Source: Rhizobiales bacterium 2SD
GTDB lineage: Bacteria; Pseudomonadota; Alphaproteobacteria; Rhizobiales; Beijerinckiaceae
Length of the DNA stretch: 64,000 nucleotides
Reading direction: 5' to 3'
Assembly: GCA_005502805.1 (NCBI GenBank)
Contig: SCMY01000004.1
Location: 372,001 to 436,000 of the forward strand
The notes under the pieces: model-generated
Seen by the model: only the letters and a program-made list of their open reading frames with translations
Databases searched by the model: none
What the model was told of the DNA's origin: nothing
In this document: positions 22,950 through 32,031 of the stretch, piece by piece
Layout of the letters: each line of letters opens with the position of its first letter
How positions within the stretch are numbered: position 1 is the stretch's first letter
Made by a program: the position numbers and the translations under genes

Positions 22950-24226
22950 GGCACGCTCCGGCGGATTGCGGTTACGTTGCCCGGTGGCGTCTCACCGGTC
23001 AGTACAAACGCGACCTGCGCGTCCAGCGCCTCCAATGCCCGCGTCTTCTGCGGCAGGAAGTCATGCTTGTCGTAGGTCGAGCCCGTCACCGTGGCGCGGA
23101 TCGTCGAGCCATGGTTGAGCACGTAAGCGATCGTCAGCCGGTCGATATCGAGCCGTGACATGATAGTGGCGGCGGTCCTGCGCAGGTCATGCGGAGTTGC
23201 CGGCTCCTTCAGCACGCCGCGCGTCCGCTCGAATGCCTTGGCGAGATCCTGGCTCGTCGGCGCCTTGCCCTTCGTGGTGGAGAACAGGTGCCCTGCCCGC
23301 TTGCCCTCGCAAAGCCGCGTGACGATCGCCAGCGCCTCCCCGACCAGCGGCAGAACGTGCGCCGTCTTCGTCTTCACGCGATCTGCCGGCAGCCGCCACA
23401 CCGCCTTGTCGAGATCGATTTCCTCGCGGCGCATTCCAGCCACCTCGCCCGGTCGCGCACCGAGCAGCAGGATCAGCCTTAGGATGTCCTTGTAGAGGGG
23501 CGCCGTCGTTTCGAGCCCGGCCCAGAGCTTCCTGATCTCGTCGTCGTCAAGGTGTCGCTCCTTCGGCTTTTCCGTCCCGCGCTTCTTCAAGCCCGTCACC
23601 GGATTGGATTGCGCCAGCCCTTCCGACACGGCCCAGGAAAACACCGACGACATCACGCTCATGACGCGGTTCGCCACCACTGGCGCGCGCTTGGCCACAT
23701 CATCGAGCAGAATGCCGACCTCCGGCCGGCTGATCTCGTCCACGCGTCGATCACGAAGCGTCGGCAGCACGTCCTTGTCCAGCAACTGTTGATACTCGCG
23801 GGCCGAACGGATCTTCTTGCCGTGGTTTGCCATGTATCGCTCGACCAGCTTGCCGAACGTCAAAGCGTCGCGACGTACCTTCGCCTCGAGCACAGGGTCT
23901 CCGCCATCCTGCACCCGGCGCCGAAGAGCGAGGGCTTTCTCCCGCGCTGCGGATAGAGGCCAAGCCGGATAATCGCCGATCGTGAAGCGCTTCTGCCGGA
24001 GTTCGCCTTTCGGGCGATAGATGAAGGACCAAGACTTGCTGGTCGGGCTGACGCGGAGACAGAGCCCCTTGGCCTTCTGATCGTAGATGACGAGGCGCTG
24101 CCCTGGCTCAGCCTTCAGTCCTCGGACCTCAACATCGGTCAGCGATTTCCCAGCCAAGTTTGAACTCCGATTTTTAACCCGGATCACCTTAGGGTCACAA
24201 AAAATCGGTACTGCATGAAACGGCAT
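22946..24226 (-). CDS. Tyrosine integrase, P4-like with DUF4102 arm domain
   Basis: A 426-aa site-specific recombinase. The N-terminal DUF4102 region (LTDVEVRGLKAEPGQRLVIYD, GLCLRVSPTSKSWSFIYR) and an SAM-like core-binding domain precede the catalytic domain with Arg258 (GARPGEV), His346 and Arg349 (PHDLRRTAA), His372 (NHG) and Tyr385 (GSTYDKHD). All catalytic residues are present. It lies 95 nt from the right attachment site and should recombine that site with the rpmG 3' end. The start may lie a few codons further in. It heads the early operon. Confidence 0.93.
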   Translation of the reverse strand: MPFHAVPIFCDPKVIRVKNRSSNLAGKSLTDVEVRGLKAEPGQRLVIYDQKAKGLCLRVSPTSKSWSFIYRPKGELRQKRFTIGDYPAWPLSAAREKALALRRRVQDGGDPVLEAKVRRDALTFGKLVERYMANHGKKIRSAREYQQLLDKDVLPTLRDRRVDEISRPEVGILLDDVAKRAPVVANRVMSVMSSVFSWAVSEGLAQSNPVTGLKKRGTEKPKERHLDDDEIRKLWAGLETTAPLYKDILRLILLLGARPGEVAGMRREEIDLDKAVWRLPADRVKTKTAHVLPLVGEALAIVTRLCEGKRAGHLFSTTKGKAPTSQDLAKAFERTRGVLKEPATPHDLRRTAATIMSRLDIDRLTIAYVLNHGSTIRATVTGSTYDKHDFLPQKTRALEALDAQVAFVLTGETPPGNVTAIRRSVP

Positions 24227-24320
24227 GACGCAACAGGAAACAGAAATATCGCTGTTATATCAACGCGATGCTTAATTCACATCGTTTCAGCGGTTTTCAG
24301 GATTTTGCGTCTGGAAAGTT

Positions 24321-24337
24321 ACCAAGATCAAGTGAGG
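24321..24337 (+). other. Right attachment site (rpmG 3' end remnant)
   Basis: ACCAAGATCAAGTGAGG repeats the end of rpmG (6827-6843) with one silent change. The original downstream sequence of rpmG, including its terminator at 24371, follows immediately. Confidence 0.8.
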
Positions 24338-24370
24338 GCCTGAGCCCAAATCGCTTGTTCTGGTTCGAAG

Positions 24371-24396
24371 AGCCGCCGGTTTCCGGCGGCTTTTTC
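24371..24396 (+). terminator. Original rpmG terminator, displaced by the element
   Basis: AGCCGCCGG (24371-24379), loop TTT, CCGGCGGCT (24383-24391), then TTTT. It stands just past the right attachment site with no gene reading into it from the left, as expected if it served rpmG before integration. Confidence 0.75.
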
Positions 24397-24417
24397 GTAT
24401 CTGCTACCACTGCCGCA

Positions 24418-24744
24418 TCAGAACGCAGGCTTGGGCACGAACAGGCAGAACGGCCGCTGCGACGGCGCGATCACCGTCCCGGTCAGCATCCCGCCGCTGC
24501 GGCAGATGTGGAAGCGCCCGTCCTTCGAAACCCGCGTATTCTGTTCCGGCACGAAATGCCCGTCATGGGTGAGATATCCACCTGGAACGATGCGCGGATC
24601 GGGCTCCTTCGCATCCGCGTCGAGGCCCATCGGCCAGCAATCGCGATCACTGCAACAATCGTACGGGTACCAGCTATGCGCGTGGACAGGCCCTCCGCCC
24701 CACGGCAACATCGCGAGGCAGAGCGCCGATGCGATGAGACGCAT
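24418..24744 (-). CDS. Exported Cys-rich hypothetical protein, 108 aa
   Basis: The first ~22 residues (MRLIASALCLAMLPWGGGPVHA) form a signal peptide ending at AHA. The mature part has six Cys, including the paired YDCCSDRDCWP and HICRSGG. Short exported proteins with the CCSDRDC motif are common in Hyphomicrobiales; their function is unknown. Disulfides in the periplasm are likely. It lies outside the element on the chromosomal side. Confidence 0.75.
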   Translation of the reverse strand: MRLIASALCLAMLPWGGGPVHAHSWYPYDCCSDRDCWPMGLDADAKEPDPRIVPGGYLTHDGHFVPEQNTRVSKDGRFHICRSGGMLTGTVIAPSQRPFCLFVPKPAF

Positions 24745-25022
24745 GGGTCGCTCCTTGGCGAGGATGTCAGGCCAGCAACTTCGCAGCCGAATAGCAGGGC
24801 ATGCGAATCGTCGTCAGATTAGCATGAGACGCCGATGGTTAACGTGACCTTACATCGCCACCAGCGTTCAATCTTCGGCCAGTCATCGCCGATCTGGATG
24901 CCCGACGACTTGAACGCAGCCGCAACCATGTGGCTCCACCGGCCGCCGCTGGCGCCGGATGCTTCAATCTTCTAGCCTGTTCCATGCGGCATTCGCCCGC
25001 CGCCTGTCTGCCGGAGCGCCTG

Positions 25023-25223
25023 TTGAGCAATCCCGATCCGACTGAACCGCATCTGCGACCCGGCGGGCTGGTGCGCGGCTTCCTGCGTCTGATCGTCGAG
25101 GTCGACGAGTCGCGGCGCTGGACGCACCGCGTGCGAGCCGCCCTGCTGCTCCTGATGCTGCTCGTTGGCTTCGGGCTGCTCGGCTACTGGATCCCGGAAG
25201 TGATCGAGCGCCATCTGCGCTGA
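25023..25223 (+). CDS. Small single-TM protein, 66 aa
   Basis: A TTG at 25023 with GGAG upstream gives MSNPDPTEPHLRPGGLVRGF; an in-frame ATG at 24984 lacks such a site. One transmembrane helix (RAALLLLMLLVGFGLLGYW) follows a basic region. No function is known. The 280-bp stretches on either side show no further gene. Confidence 0.5.
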   Translation: MSNPDPTEPHLRPGGLVRGFLRLIVEVDESRRWTHRVRAALLLLMLLVGFGLLGYWIPEVIERHLR

Positions 25224-25508
25224 CATGCGCGCTGCGGCTGCAAGCCCCCCCGAAAACGAGGTGGCCGGCCGACGGCGGGGCTGAGGAGGCCAGGATCCCG
25301 CCATCGACCGGCCGAGCCCAGCGGTGACCCAGGAGATGCGGCGGAACCTGGGCTGCCGAAGGGCGTTCCGGACGGCTGCTCGGCAGCCGTTCTCTTGGAA
25401 GTCACCCTACGTGGAAGCCCCCTCGAATCAATCGAAGACGATTGATTCACCAATATTCATCGAAACTTAACCCTACTTGGAAACCTTACCTTGCCGACCG
25501 GGGCGCCC

Positions 25509-26885
25509 TCAGGCAGCGCTGGCGACAATGACCCGGTTACGGCCCGCGGCCTTGGCTCGGTAGACCGCCTCGTCGGCTCGCTTCATCATCTCGACCGGCC
25601 CGCCATCGCCCGCCCGCCGACTCGCGACCCCGATCGACACGGTGACCGGAATCGCCCGCTGGCCGCGCTGGATCTGGAACGCCTCGCCCTCGACCTTTTC
25701 CCGAATGCGCTCGGCGACAGCCCGCGCCGCCTCGATCGCCGTGTCGGGCAGCACGACGACGATCTCCTCGCCGCCCATGCGTGCGACGAGGTCGATGCCG
25801 CGCGTACAGGCGCGGATCCGGTCGGCGAATTCGCGCAACACCTCGTCGCCGGCGTCATGACCCCAGGTATCGTTGACGACCTTGAAGCGATCGACGTCGA
25901 GCACCAGCAGTGACAGAGCCCTCGCCCGCAGGGCCGACTCGTCGAACAAGGTGGACAGTCGGCTGTCGAGATAGCGGCGGTTATGCAGCCCGGTGAGCTG
26001 GTCCATCACCGCCATTTCCATCGAGGACTGCACACTGTCGCGCAGCCGCTCGGCGAAGCGCTTGCGACGCACCAGCGTGCGCGCCCGCGCCAGCAATTCG
26101 TTGCGGTCGATCGGCCGGACCAGGAAGTCGTGCGCACCGATCTCGAGCCCGCGCAGCACGCGGGACTTGTCCTCGGCTTCACCGAGCAGCAGCACCGAGA
26201 GGTTGCGCGTGCGCTCCAGCGAGCGCAGCTGGCTGCAGAGCCGCAGCCCGTCATAGTTCTGCAGGTCCAGGCTCACCAGCACGATCTCGAAATCGCCCTC
26301 GGCGGCGCGGGTGAGCGCGGCCTGCGCGTCGGCTTCCGTCTCGATTGAATGAAAGGCCGAAAGCGCCTGCACCAGCCGCTCGGCAACCAGCGGCCTGTCC
26401 TCGATCAGCAGGACGCGACCGTTGAGCCCGGTCTCGGCAGCAGCAGCGGCCAGTGGGTCGGCAATGCCGAGCTGGCGTGAGGCCAGTGCGCGCTGGCGCA
26501 ACTCGTCGGTCACCGATTTGAGCCGCACCAGGCTGCGCACCCGCGCGAACAGGGCGGTGTCGTCGATCGGCTTGGTCAGGAAGTCGTCGGCGCCGGCGTC
26601 CAGCCCCTTCAGCCGGTCGCTCGGCTGGTCGAGCGCCGTCACCATCACCACCGGGATATGGGCTGTGGTCGCGCTGTGTTTCAGCCGGCGGCAGACCTCG
26701 AAGCCGTTCATGCCGGGCATCATCACGTCGAGCAGGACGATGTCGGCCTCGCCGCGCTCGCAGATCGCCAGCGCCTCGATCCCATTCGTCGCGGTCGCGA
26801 CGTCGAAATACTCGGCTCCGAGCTTGGCTTCGAGCAGCTTCACATTCGCGGCGATGTCGTCGACGACCAGGACCCGGGCGGACAT
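25509..26885 (-). CDS. pleD: Response regulator diguanylate cyclase PleD
   Basis: A 458-aa protein with two receiver domains and a GGDEF domain. Asp53 in LLDVMMPG is the phosphoacceptor of the first receiver; the second lacks a clear acceptor (VLVSLDLQ) and acts as adaptor. The active site is MGGEEIV and the inhibitory I-site RGID lies five residues before it. It makes c-di-GMP and controls the motile-to-sessile switch. It lies 16 nt after divK on the same strand, the usual arrangement. Confidence 0.95.
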   Translation of the reverse strand: MSARVLVVDDIAANVKLLEAKLGAEYFDVATATNGIEALAICERGEADIVLLDVMMPGMNGFEVCRRLKHSATTAHIPVVMVTALDQPSDRLKGLDAGADDFLTKPIDDTALFARVRSLVRLKSVTDELRQRALASRQLGIADPLAAAAAETGLNGRVLLIEDRPLVAERLVQALSAFHSIETEADAQAALTRAAEGDFEIVLVSLDLQNYDGLRLCSQLRSLERTRNLSVLLLGEAEDKSRVLRGLEIGAHDFLVRPIDRNELLARARTLVRRKRFAERLRDSVQSSMEMAVMDQLTGLHNRRYLDSRLSTLFDESALRARALSLLVLDVDRFKVVNDTWGHDAGDEVLREFADRIRACTRGIDLVARMGGEEIVVVLPDTAIEAARAVAERIREKVEGEAFQIQRGQRAIPVTVSIGVASRRAGDGGPVEMMKRADEAVYRAKAAGRNRVIVASAA

Positions 26886-26901
26886 GGCTCAGCGTTTCCC
26901 T

Positions 26902-27273
26902 TCAGGCCGTGCCGACATAGGCGCGGACCGTCTCGAGGAATTTGCCCACCGAGATCGGCTTCGAGATATAAGCCTCGCAGCCGCCCTCTCTGATGCGTTC
27001 CTCGTCACCCTTCATCGCGAAGGCGGTGACCGCGATCACCGGGATCGACTTCAGCGCATCGTCCTCCTTGATCCATTTCGTCACCTCCAGCCCGGAGACT
27101 TCCGGCAGCTGGATGTCCATCAGGATCAGGTCGGGCTGGTGCGTGCGCGCCAGCTCGATTGCTTCGATGCCGTCGGCCGTCTTGAGCGTCGCATAACCAT
27201 GGGCCTCCAACAGGTCGTTGAAGAGCTTCATGTTGAGCTCGTTGTCCTCGACGATCAGAACCGTCTTCTTCAT
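26902..27273 (-). CDS. divK: Cell-cycle single-domain response regulator DivK
   Basis: A 123-aa receiver-only protein starting [20 protein letters not shown]. Asp53 (LILMDIQLP) is the phosphorylation site, with the signature Thr and Lys in VTAFAM and YISKPI. DivK links the PleC/DivJ kinases to CtrA control. The chosen ATG removes a 10-codon upstream extension. pleD follows. Confidence 0.95.
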   Translation of the reverse strand: MKKTVLIVEDNELNMKLFNDLLEAHGYATLKTADGIEAIELARTHQPDLILMDIQLPEVSGLEVTKWIKEDDALKSIPVIAVTAFAMKGDEERIREGGCEAYISKPISVGKFLETVRAYVGTA

Positions 27274-27408
27274 CTGTCCCCCAGTCCGCACAGTCCTGGC
27301 CACCCGATGTCGGATTCTCCAGGCCGTCGGCCGCGTTCAGTGCTAGGTTTAGCATGCGAGCAGTTGACGAAACGCAAACCCGAAACCCGACTCGCCGATC
27401 ATAGATAG

Positions 27409-27705
27409 ATGGCCATGCCGCACCCGATCACCAGCGAGGAAGCGCAGACCCTGGCGCTCAAGGCCCTCGCCTTCCTGGCCTCCGAGCCGGAGCGCCTGGA
27501 ACCGTTCCTGGCCGCCACCGGACTTGGCCCTGCAACCTTGCGCAGCGCCGCCCAGGAGCCCGGCTTCCTCCTCGGCGTGCTCGACCATCTCTGCGCCAGC
27601 GATTCGCTGCTGCTCGAGTTTGCCGGAAATCTGCACCTGAAGCCCGAAATGGTGGCGCAGGCGCGCGAAATCCTGGCCGGCCCGCCCGAAGCCTACGAGC
27701 CGTGA
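27409..27705 (+). CDS. DUF3572 family protein
   Basis: A 98-aa helical protein ([20 protein letters not shown]) with the DUF3572 features [18 protein letters not shown] and [19 protein letters not shown]. It is divergent from divK and its stop overlaps the dinB start (GTGA), a conserved pairing in Hyphomicrobiales. The role is unknown; coupling to dinB suggests, but does not prove, a part in DNA-damage tolerance. Confidence 0.85.
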   Translation: MAMPHPITSEEAQTLALKALAFLASEPERLEPFLAATGLGPATLRSAAQEPGFLLGVLDHLCASDSLLLEFAGNLHLKPEMVAQAREILAGPPEAYEP

Positions 27706-29051
27706 GCCACGCGGCTGGCCTCGCCGTCTCGTCCCGAGCGCTTTGTCGCGACTGCCTGCGCGACCATGACGAGGCGCACACGCCGGTGCGCCGCTGCCCA
27801 TCCTGCGGCTCGCCGCGGCTGCTGCGCCATGCCGAGCGCGACAGCCTCCACCTCGCCCATATCGACTGCGACGCGTTCTATGCGGCGATCGAGAAGCGCG
27901 ACGATCCCTCCCTGCTCGACAAGCCGGTGATCGTCGGCGGCGGCAAGCGCGGCGTCGTCTCGACCTGCTGCTACATCGCCCGCATGTCGGGCGTGCGCTC
28001 GGCCATGCCGATGTTCAAGGCCCTGAAGGCCTGCCCGGAAGCCATCGTGATCAAGCCGGACATGGCGAAATACGTCGCGGTTGGCCGCCAGGTCCGCCGG
28101 CTGATGCAGGAATTGACGCCATTGGTCGAGCCGCTCTCGATCGACGAGGCCTTCCTCGATCTCGGCGGCACCGAACGCCTCCACCATGCCAGCCCAGCGC
28201 TGACCCTCGCCCGCTTCCAGCGCCGGATCGAGGACGAGATCGGCATCACCATCTCGGTCGGGCTGTCCTACGCCAAATTCCTCGCCAAGGTCGCCTCCGA
28301 CCTCGACAAGCCGCGCGGCTTCTCGATCATCGGTCAGGCGGAAGCGGTCGCCTTCCTGGCACAGAAGCCGGTCGGGATGATCCCGGGCATCGGCAAGGCC
28401 GGCGCAGCGAAGCTGGCGCAATCGGGCTTCCGCGTGATCGGCGACCTCGCCAAGGCCGAGATCGCGACGCTCTATCGCCTGGTCGGCAAGGATGGGCCGC
28501 GCCTGCGCAACCTCGCCCTCGGCATCGACCCGCGCAAGGTCACGGTCGAGCACGAGGCCAAGACCGTCTCGTCCGAGACGACGCTCGATGTCGACCTCGC
28601 ACGCTTCGAGGAGCTGGAGCCGATCCTCTGGCGGCTCTGCGAGAAGACTTCGCGGCGGCTGAAGGCGCAGGAGCTCGCCGGGCGCACCGTCACCCTCAAG
28701 CTCAAGACCCACGACTTCCACATCATCACCCGCGCCGCCCGCCTGCCCGAGCCGAGCCAGCTCGCGGCGCGCCTGTTCGCCGCCGGACGCGATCTGCTGA
28801 AGCGCGAATGCACCGGGCCGCGCTACCGGCTGATCGGCATCGGCATGAGCGATTTCTCCGATCCGGCCGAGGCCGATCGCGGCGACCTCGCCGATCAGCA
28901 GACGCCTAGGCTGAAGGCGATGGAAAGCGCCCTCGACAAGGTCCGCGCCAAATTCGGCGATGCCGCGATCGAGAAGGGGCTGTCGCTGCGCGATACGCGC
29001 CGCCGCACTATTTCGAGCAGTCGCTCGCCGGAAGCAGATCCAGACGCGTGA
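27702..29051 (+). CDS. dinB: DNA polymerase IV with N-terminal zinc ribbon
   Basis: A 449-aa Y-family translesion polymerase. Catalytic carboxylates lie in [13 protein letters not shown] and [11 protein letters not shown]; the helix-hairpin-helix [13 protein letters not shown] and the little-finger domain follow. The first ~45 residues carry CRDC...CPSC, an extra zinc ribbon typical of one alphaproteobacterial DinB group. The GTG start overlaps the DUF3572 stop. Its last 44 bases overlap the convergent eipB. Confidence 0.93.
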   Translation: MSHAAGLAVSSRALCRDCLRDHDEAHTPVRRCPSCGSPRLLRHAERDSLHLAHIDCDAFYAAIEKRDDPSLLDKPVIVGGGKRGVVSTCCYIARMSGVRSAMPMFKALKACPEAIVIKPDMAKYVAVGRQVRRLMQELTPLVEPLSIDEAFLDLGGTERLHHASPALTLARFQRRIEDEIGITISVGLSYAKFLAKVASDLDKPRGFSIIGQAEAVAFLAQKPVGMIPGIGKAGAAKLAQSGFRVIGDLAKAEIATLYRLVGKDGPRLRNLALGIDPRKVTVEHEAKTVSSETTLDVDLARFEELEPILWRLCEKTSRRLKAQELAGRTVTLKLKTHDFHIITRAARLPEPSQLAARLFAAGRDLLKRECTGPRYRLIGIGMSDFSDPAEADRGDLADQQTPRLKAMESALDKVRAKFGDAAIEKGLSLRDTRRRTISSSRSPEADPDA

Positions 29052-29835
29052 GCGTGCCGCGCAGCGCGAACGAACCGTAATCGAGCCGGATCGCCCCGGT
29101 GACGCCGTTCTCATAGAGCTCGAAGGAGACGGTGTAAGCCGGTGTGCTCTCGCCGGAACCGACCTTGAAATAGGAGATCGTCACCGGCCAGCGGGCGAGC
29201 TTCTCGAATTCCGGCTTGCGCAGCGGCGCCTCGGCGGCCGGCGCCGTGATCTTGCGGCCGATCACCGAAAGCGTGTCGTAGACGTCCTTGCCCGAATTGG
29301 CGCCGTCATAGAGGCGGACATTGAAGGTGTTCTTGCCCTCGCGCGCCGCCTGGATCACGGCCTTCATCTGCTCGTTCGGGAACATCGCCGCGCTCGCTTC
29401 GCGATGCGTCTCCGCCTTGGGCGCGCGCAAGCTCACCTCGTAGCCGGCCTCGCTCTTCTTGGCCGTGCCGTCGACGACATCTGCCGGCGCCCCGGCGGCC
29501 GAGCTCTCGGTCTTGAACCGGTAGCTCTTGGCGTCGCCCTCCTCGAAGCTGGTGGTGCGGGCATCGATCACCCGCGGCCCGGCTTCGCTGGTCAATTCGG
29601 TGACCTGCCGGAAGGAGAGCGCATAGCCGTCGCAGGCATCGCCGGAGAAGTCGAAGGCGATGCGGCCGCGCGCCGTGGTGATGTCGCGCGAGGGCTTGCC
29701 GTCGTCGAGCACGAGGTCATAGACCGCCCGGTGCGGCACCAGCACGACGCGATCCGCCGAAGCGGGGGTCTGCGCCCAGGCCCCCGTGGCCGCCATCACC
29801 GCCAGGCCTGCGATCCCGCCGCGATACGTCTTCAT
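29008..29835 (-). CDS. eipB: Envelope integrity protein EipB (DUF1849)
   Basis: A 275-aa exported protein with a signal peptide ending near AWAQ. Features of the EipB beta-spiral family are present: [30 protein letters not shown], and [23 protein letters not shown]. Cys68 and Cys273 correspond to the disulfide pair described for Brucella EipB. The protein acts in the periplasm to maintain the envelope. The gene overlaps the dinB 3' end on the opposite strand. Confidence 0.88.
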   Translation of the reverse strand: MKTYRGGIAGLAVMAATGAWAQTPASADRVVLVPHRAVYDLVLDDGKPSRDITTARGRIAFDFSGDACDGYALSFRQVTELTSEAGPRVIDARTTSFEEGDAKSYRFKTESSAAGAPADVVDGTAKKSEAGYEVSLRAPKAETHREASAAMFPNEQMKAVIQAAREGKNTFNVRLYDGANSGKDVYDTLSVIGRKITAPAAEAPLRKPEFEKLARWPVTISYFKVGSGESTPAYTVSFELYENGVTGAIRLDYGSFALRGTLTRLDLLPASDCSK

Positions 29836-29938
29836 GCCGATCCTCGATTCGCGCTCTTAGCCGGGGCGAACTGCAGCCCTTCAAATCTAGGTGCATTGCG
29901 GCAATGGCGCAAACAAGGCGAGGCAAGCGCTGCGGTCG

Positions 29939-30514
29939 TCACTCCTGTGCCGACTGAAGCTCAGTCTTGGCTGCGGCCAGGATCTCGTCCGAGAGCGCCC
30001 CGTCATCGACCAGGCGGGCAAGGACGAGCGCGCCGACCAATGTGGCGTAGCTCGCAATCGCTGTGGTCCTACGCTCCTCCTCGGTTGCACCCGGCGTGAT
30101 AGCGGAGAGGCCCTTGATCGCCGCGCGCACACCCTCCGTCGCGGCAAGGCGGGACGCCTCACCCTGACGCGCCGTGTCGCTGCCAAGGGCCGCGACCGGG
30201 CAGCCATGGCCGGGATCATCGCGATGCGACGGCGCCAGATAGCGATCGAAGATCGCCTGCAGCGGCGCCTCCGGCTCCGCGGCCTTGGCCTCGGCGGCCC
30301 ATTGGCCGGCATGGACGAAAGCACGCCCCAGCGCCTGGGCCGCGAGGTCGTCCTTCGACGAGAAGTGCCCATAGAACCCGCCATGGGTCAGGCCCACCGC
30401 CTTCATCACATCGGCAACGCCGACCCCGTCGAAGCCGCGCTCACGAAACAGGGTCGCGGCCGTGTCGAGAATGCGCTCGCGGTTCTCCGCCATCTGTTCA
30501 CGGCTCACCCGCAT
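29939..30514 (-). CDS. TetR-family transcriptional regulator
   Basis: A 191-aa protein with the TetR helix-turn-helix RILDTAATLFRERGFDGVGVADVMKAVGLTH split over residues 14-44 and GGFYGHFSSKDDL after it, the pattern of the AcrR/NemR-like group. The ligand domain keeps a Cys in GHGCPVAALGS, typical of regulators that sense electrophiles or oxidants. It is divergent from an SDR gene, with two matching palindromes between them. Confidence 0.88.
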   Translation of the reverse strand: MRVSREQMAENRERILDTAATLFRERGFDGVGVADVMKAVGLTHGGFYGHFSSKDDLAAQALGRAFVHAGQWAAEAKAAEPEAPLQAIFDRYLAPSHRDDPGHGCPVAALGSDTARQGEASRLAATEGVRAAIKGLSAITPGATEEERRTTAIASYATLVGALVLARLVDDGALSDEILAAAKTELQSAQE

Positions 30515-30561
30515 CGATCCGCTCCTTCGACAATCGGCAATCCAGCCTCTTGACTCTTTAT

Positions 30562-30602
30562 ATGATGCTTATCATGTAAATTCAATCATGATGATGATCA
30601 TG
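30562..30602. promoter_or_regulatory. Two ATGAT-N4-ATCAT operators (probable TetR sites)
   Basis: ATGATGCTTATCAT at 30562-30575 and ATGATGATGATCAT at 30588-30601 share arms and spacing; their centres are 26 bp apart. They overlap the region downstream of TTGACT (30550), a likely -35 for the SDR gene, so binding would block transcription there and possibly of the regulator. Confidence 0.65.
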
Positions 30603-30637
30603 AAAAAATCGACACAGACATCGAACAGGAGTTGAAC

Positions 30638-31450
30638 ATGGCCACGCAGCAGCTCGGAACCGCCCTCATCACCGGTGCCTCGACCGGGATCGGCGCCGTC
30701 TATGCCGACCGATTGGCCCGTCGTGGCTATGATCTCGTCCTCGTCGCCCGCGATGCAGCGCGCCTTGAAGCCCTCGCCGAGCGCCTTCGCAGAGAGACCG
30801 GTCGCAAGGTCGAATCGTTCAAGGCCGATCTGACGGCCAAAGCGGACCTCGCTCAGGTCGAGCAGCGCCTGCGCGACGACCAGAGCCTGACCGTGCTGGT
30901 CAACAATGCCGGCATGTCGGTGGCGGGGTCCCTGCTCGACGGCGAGATCGACCACTTCCAGACCATGATCGAGCTCAATGTCGTCGCCGCGACGCGCCTC
31001 GCCGCGGCAGCGGCCCGCAATTTCGTCGGACGCAAGCAGGGCGCGATCGTCAACATCGCCTCGGTGCTGGCCCTGGCGCCGGAGATCTACAACGGCAGCT
31101 ATAGCGGCACGAAAGCCTATCTCCTGAACCTCAGCCTATCCTTGCAGAAGGAGCTTGCGCCGGCCGGCGTCTATGTCCAGGCGGTGCTGCCCGGCGCCAC
31201 CCGCACCGAGATCTGGCAGCGCGCCGGCGTCGACGTCGACGGCTTTCCTCCCGAAATGGTGATGGAGGTCGACGCCATGGTCGATGCGGCGCTGGCCGGC
31301 TTCGACCAGGGCGAGCTCGTCACCATTCCCTCCCTGCCTGATCAGACCGACTTCGAGCGCTATACCGCGGCCCGGCTGGCGCTAGGTCCCAATCTCTCGC
31401 GCAACGCGCCGGCCGAACGCTATCTGTCGCAGCATTCGAACGCCGCCTGA
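30638..31450 (+). CDS. Short-chain dehydrogenase/reductase
   Basis: A 270-aa NAD(P)-binding oxidoreductase. The cofactor motif is TGASTGIGAVYA, then NNAG, and the catalytic Ser, Tyr and Lys in NIASVLALAPEIYNGSYSGTK. AGGAG lies before the ATG. It is controlled in all likelihood by the divergent TetR regulator through the two operators. The substrate is unknown; such pairs often handle reactive carbonyl compounds. Confidence 0.88.
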   Translation: MATQQLGTALITGASTGIGAVYADRLARRGYDLVLVARDAARLEALAERLRRETGRKVESFKADLTAKADLAQVEQRLRDDQSLTVLVNNAGMSVAGSLLDGEIDHFQTMIELNVVAATRLAAAAARNFVGRKQGAIVNIASVLALAPEIYNGSYSGTKAYLLNLSLSLQKELAPAGVYVQAVLPGATRTEIWQRAGVDVDGFPPEMVMEVDAMVDAALAGFDQGELVTIPSLPDQTDFERYTAARLALGPNLSRNAPAERYLSQHSNAA

Positions 31451-31557
31451 CCCGCCCTGCCCGGCAGGCGCATCGGCCAAGCCGCGCCGCGCTTGCGGCC
31501 TTGCCTGCCATCGGCGATGAAAGGCTCCTGTCCAGCGCAGGCCGGGAGCCTCTCATC

Positions 31558-32031
31558 ATGAACGCCATCGACACCAAGCTCGCCGCTCTCGGCATCACCC
31601 TGCCCGCCCCGGCAGCGCCGGTCGCCAACTACGTGCCCTATGTCATCACCGGCAACCTCCTGATCATCTCCGGCCAGCTCTGCTTCGGCCTCGACGGCAA
31701 GCTCTCCGACACGCACAAGGGCAAGCTCGGCGCCGAGATCTTCAACGAGGCCGGGCTCGAAGCCGCCAAGCTCTGCGCCATCAACGTGCTCGCCCAGGCC
31801 AAGGCGGCGCTTGGCGGCGATCTCGGCCGGATAACGCGTTGCGTGCGCCTCGGTGGCTTCATCAACGCCACCCCGCATTTCGCTGCCCTGCCCGCGATCA
31901 TGAACGGCGCTTCCGACTTCATGGTCGAGGTGCTCGGCGACGCCGGCCGCCATGCCCGTTCGACCATCGGCGTCGCCAATCTGCCGGCCGACGCCGCCGT
32001 CGAGGTCGAAGCCATGTTCGAGATCGCCTGA
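31558..32031 (+). CDS. RidA/YjgF-family protein
   Basis: A 157-aa protein beginning MNAIDTKLAALGITLPAPAAP, with VIISGQ-like LLIISGQLCFG and the C-terminal MVEVLGDAGRHARSTIGVANLPADAAVEVE. The Arg in HARSTIG matches the position that binds the imine substrate in RidA enzymes. It belongs to the longer YjgF subgroup. The stop overlaps the start of the phosphodiesterase gene. Confidence 0.85.
   Translation: MNAIDTKLAALGITLPAPAAPVANYVPYVITGNLLIISGQLCFGLDGKLSDTHKGKLGAEIFNEAGLEAAKLCAINVLAQAKAALGGDLGRITRCVRLGGFINATPHFAALPAIMNGASDFMVEVLGDAGRHARSTIGVANLPADAAVEVEAMFEIA

Larger units (their letters stand above)
6827..24337. mobile_element. Integrated capsid-forming phage satellite (cf-PICI-like) in rpmG
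   Basis: About 17.5 kb between two 17-bp direct repeats of the rpmG 3' end. It separates rpmG from pleD, genes usually close together in this order of bacteria. The plus-strand half encodes a full head and DNA-packaging set. The minus-strand half encodes integrase, AlpA and small early genes with iterons. No tail, holin, endolysin, primase-helicase or large replication protein is present. This matches capsid-forming phage-inducible chromosomal islands, which build their own heads and take tails from a helper. The alternative is a decayed prophage, but every head gene is intact and the ends are precise. Confidence 0.75.

Noticed and set aside
24361..24370. GGTTCGAA near the right end of the island, as in a tRNA T-loop
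   Set aside because: The flanking bases do not form a T-stem and no acceptor, D or anticodon arms can be drawn; the att repeat maps to rpmG instead.
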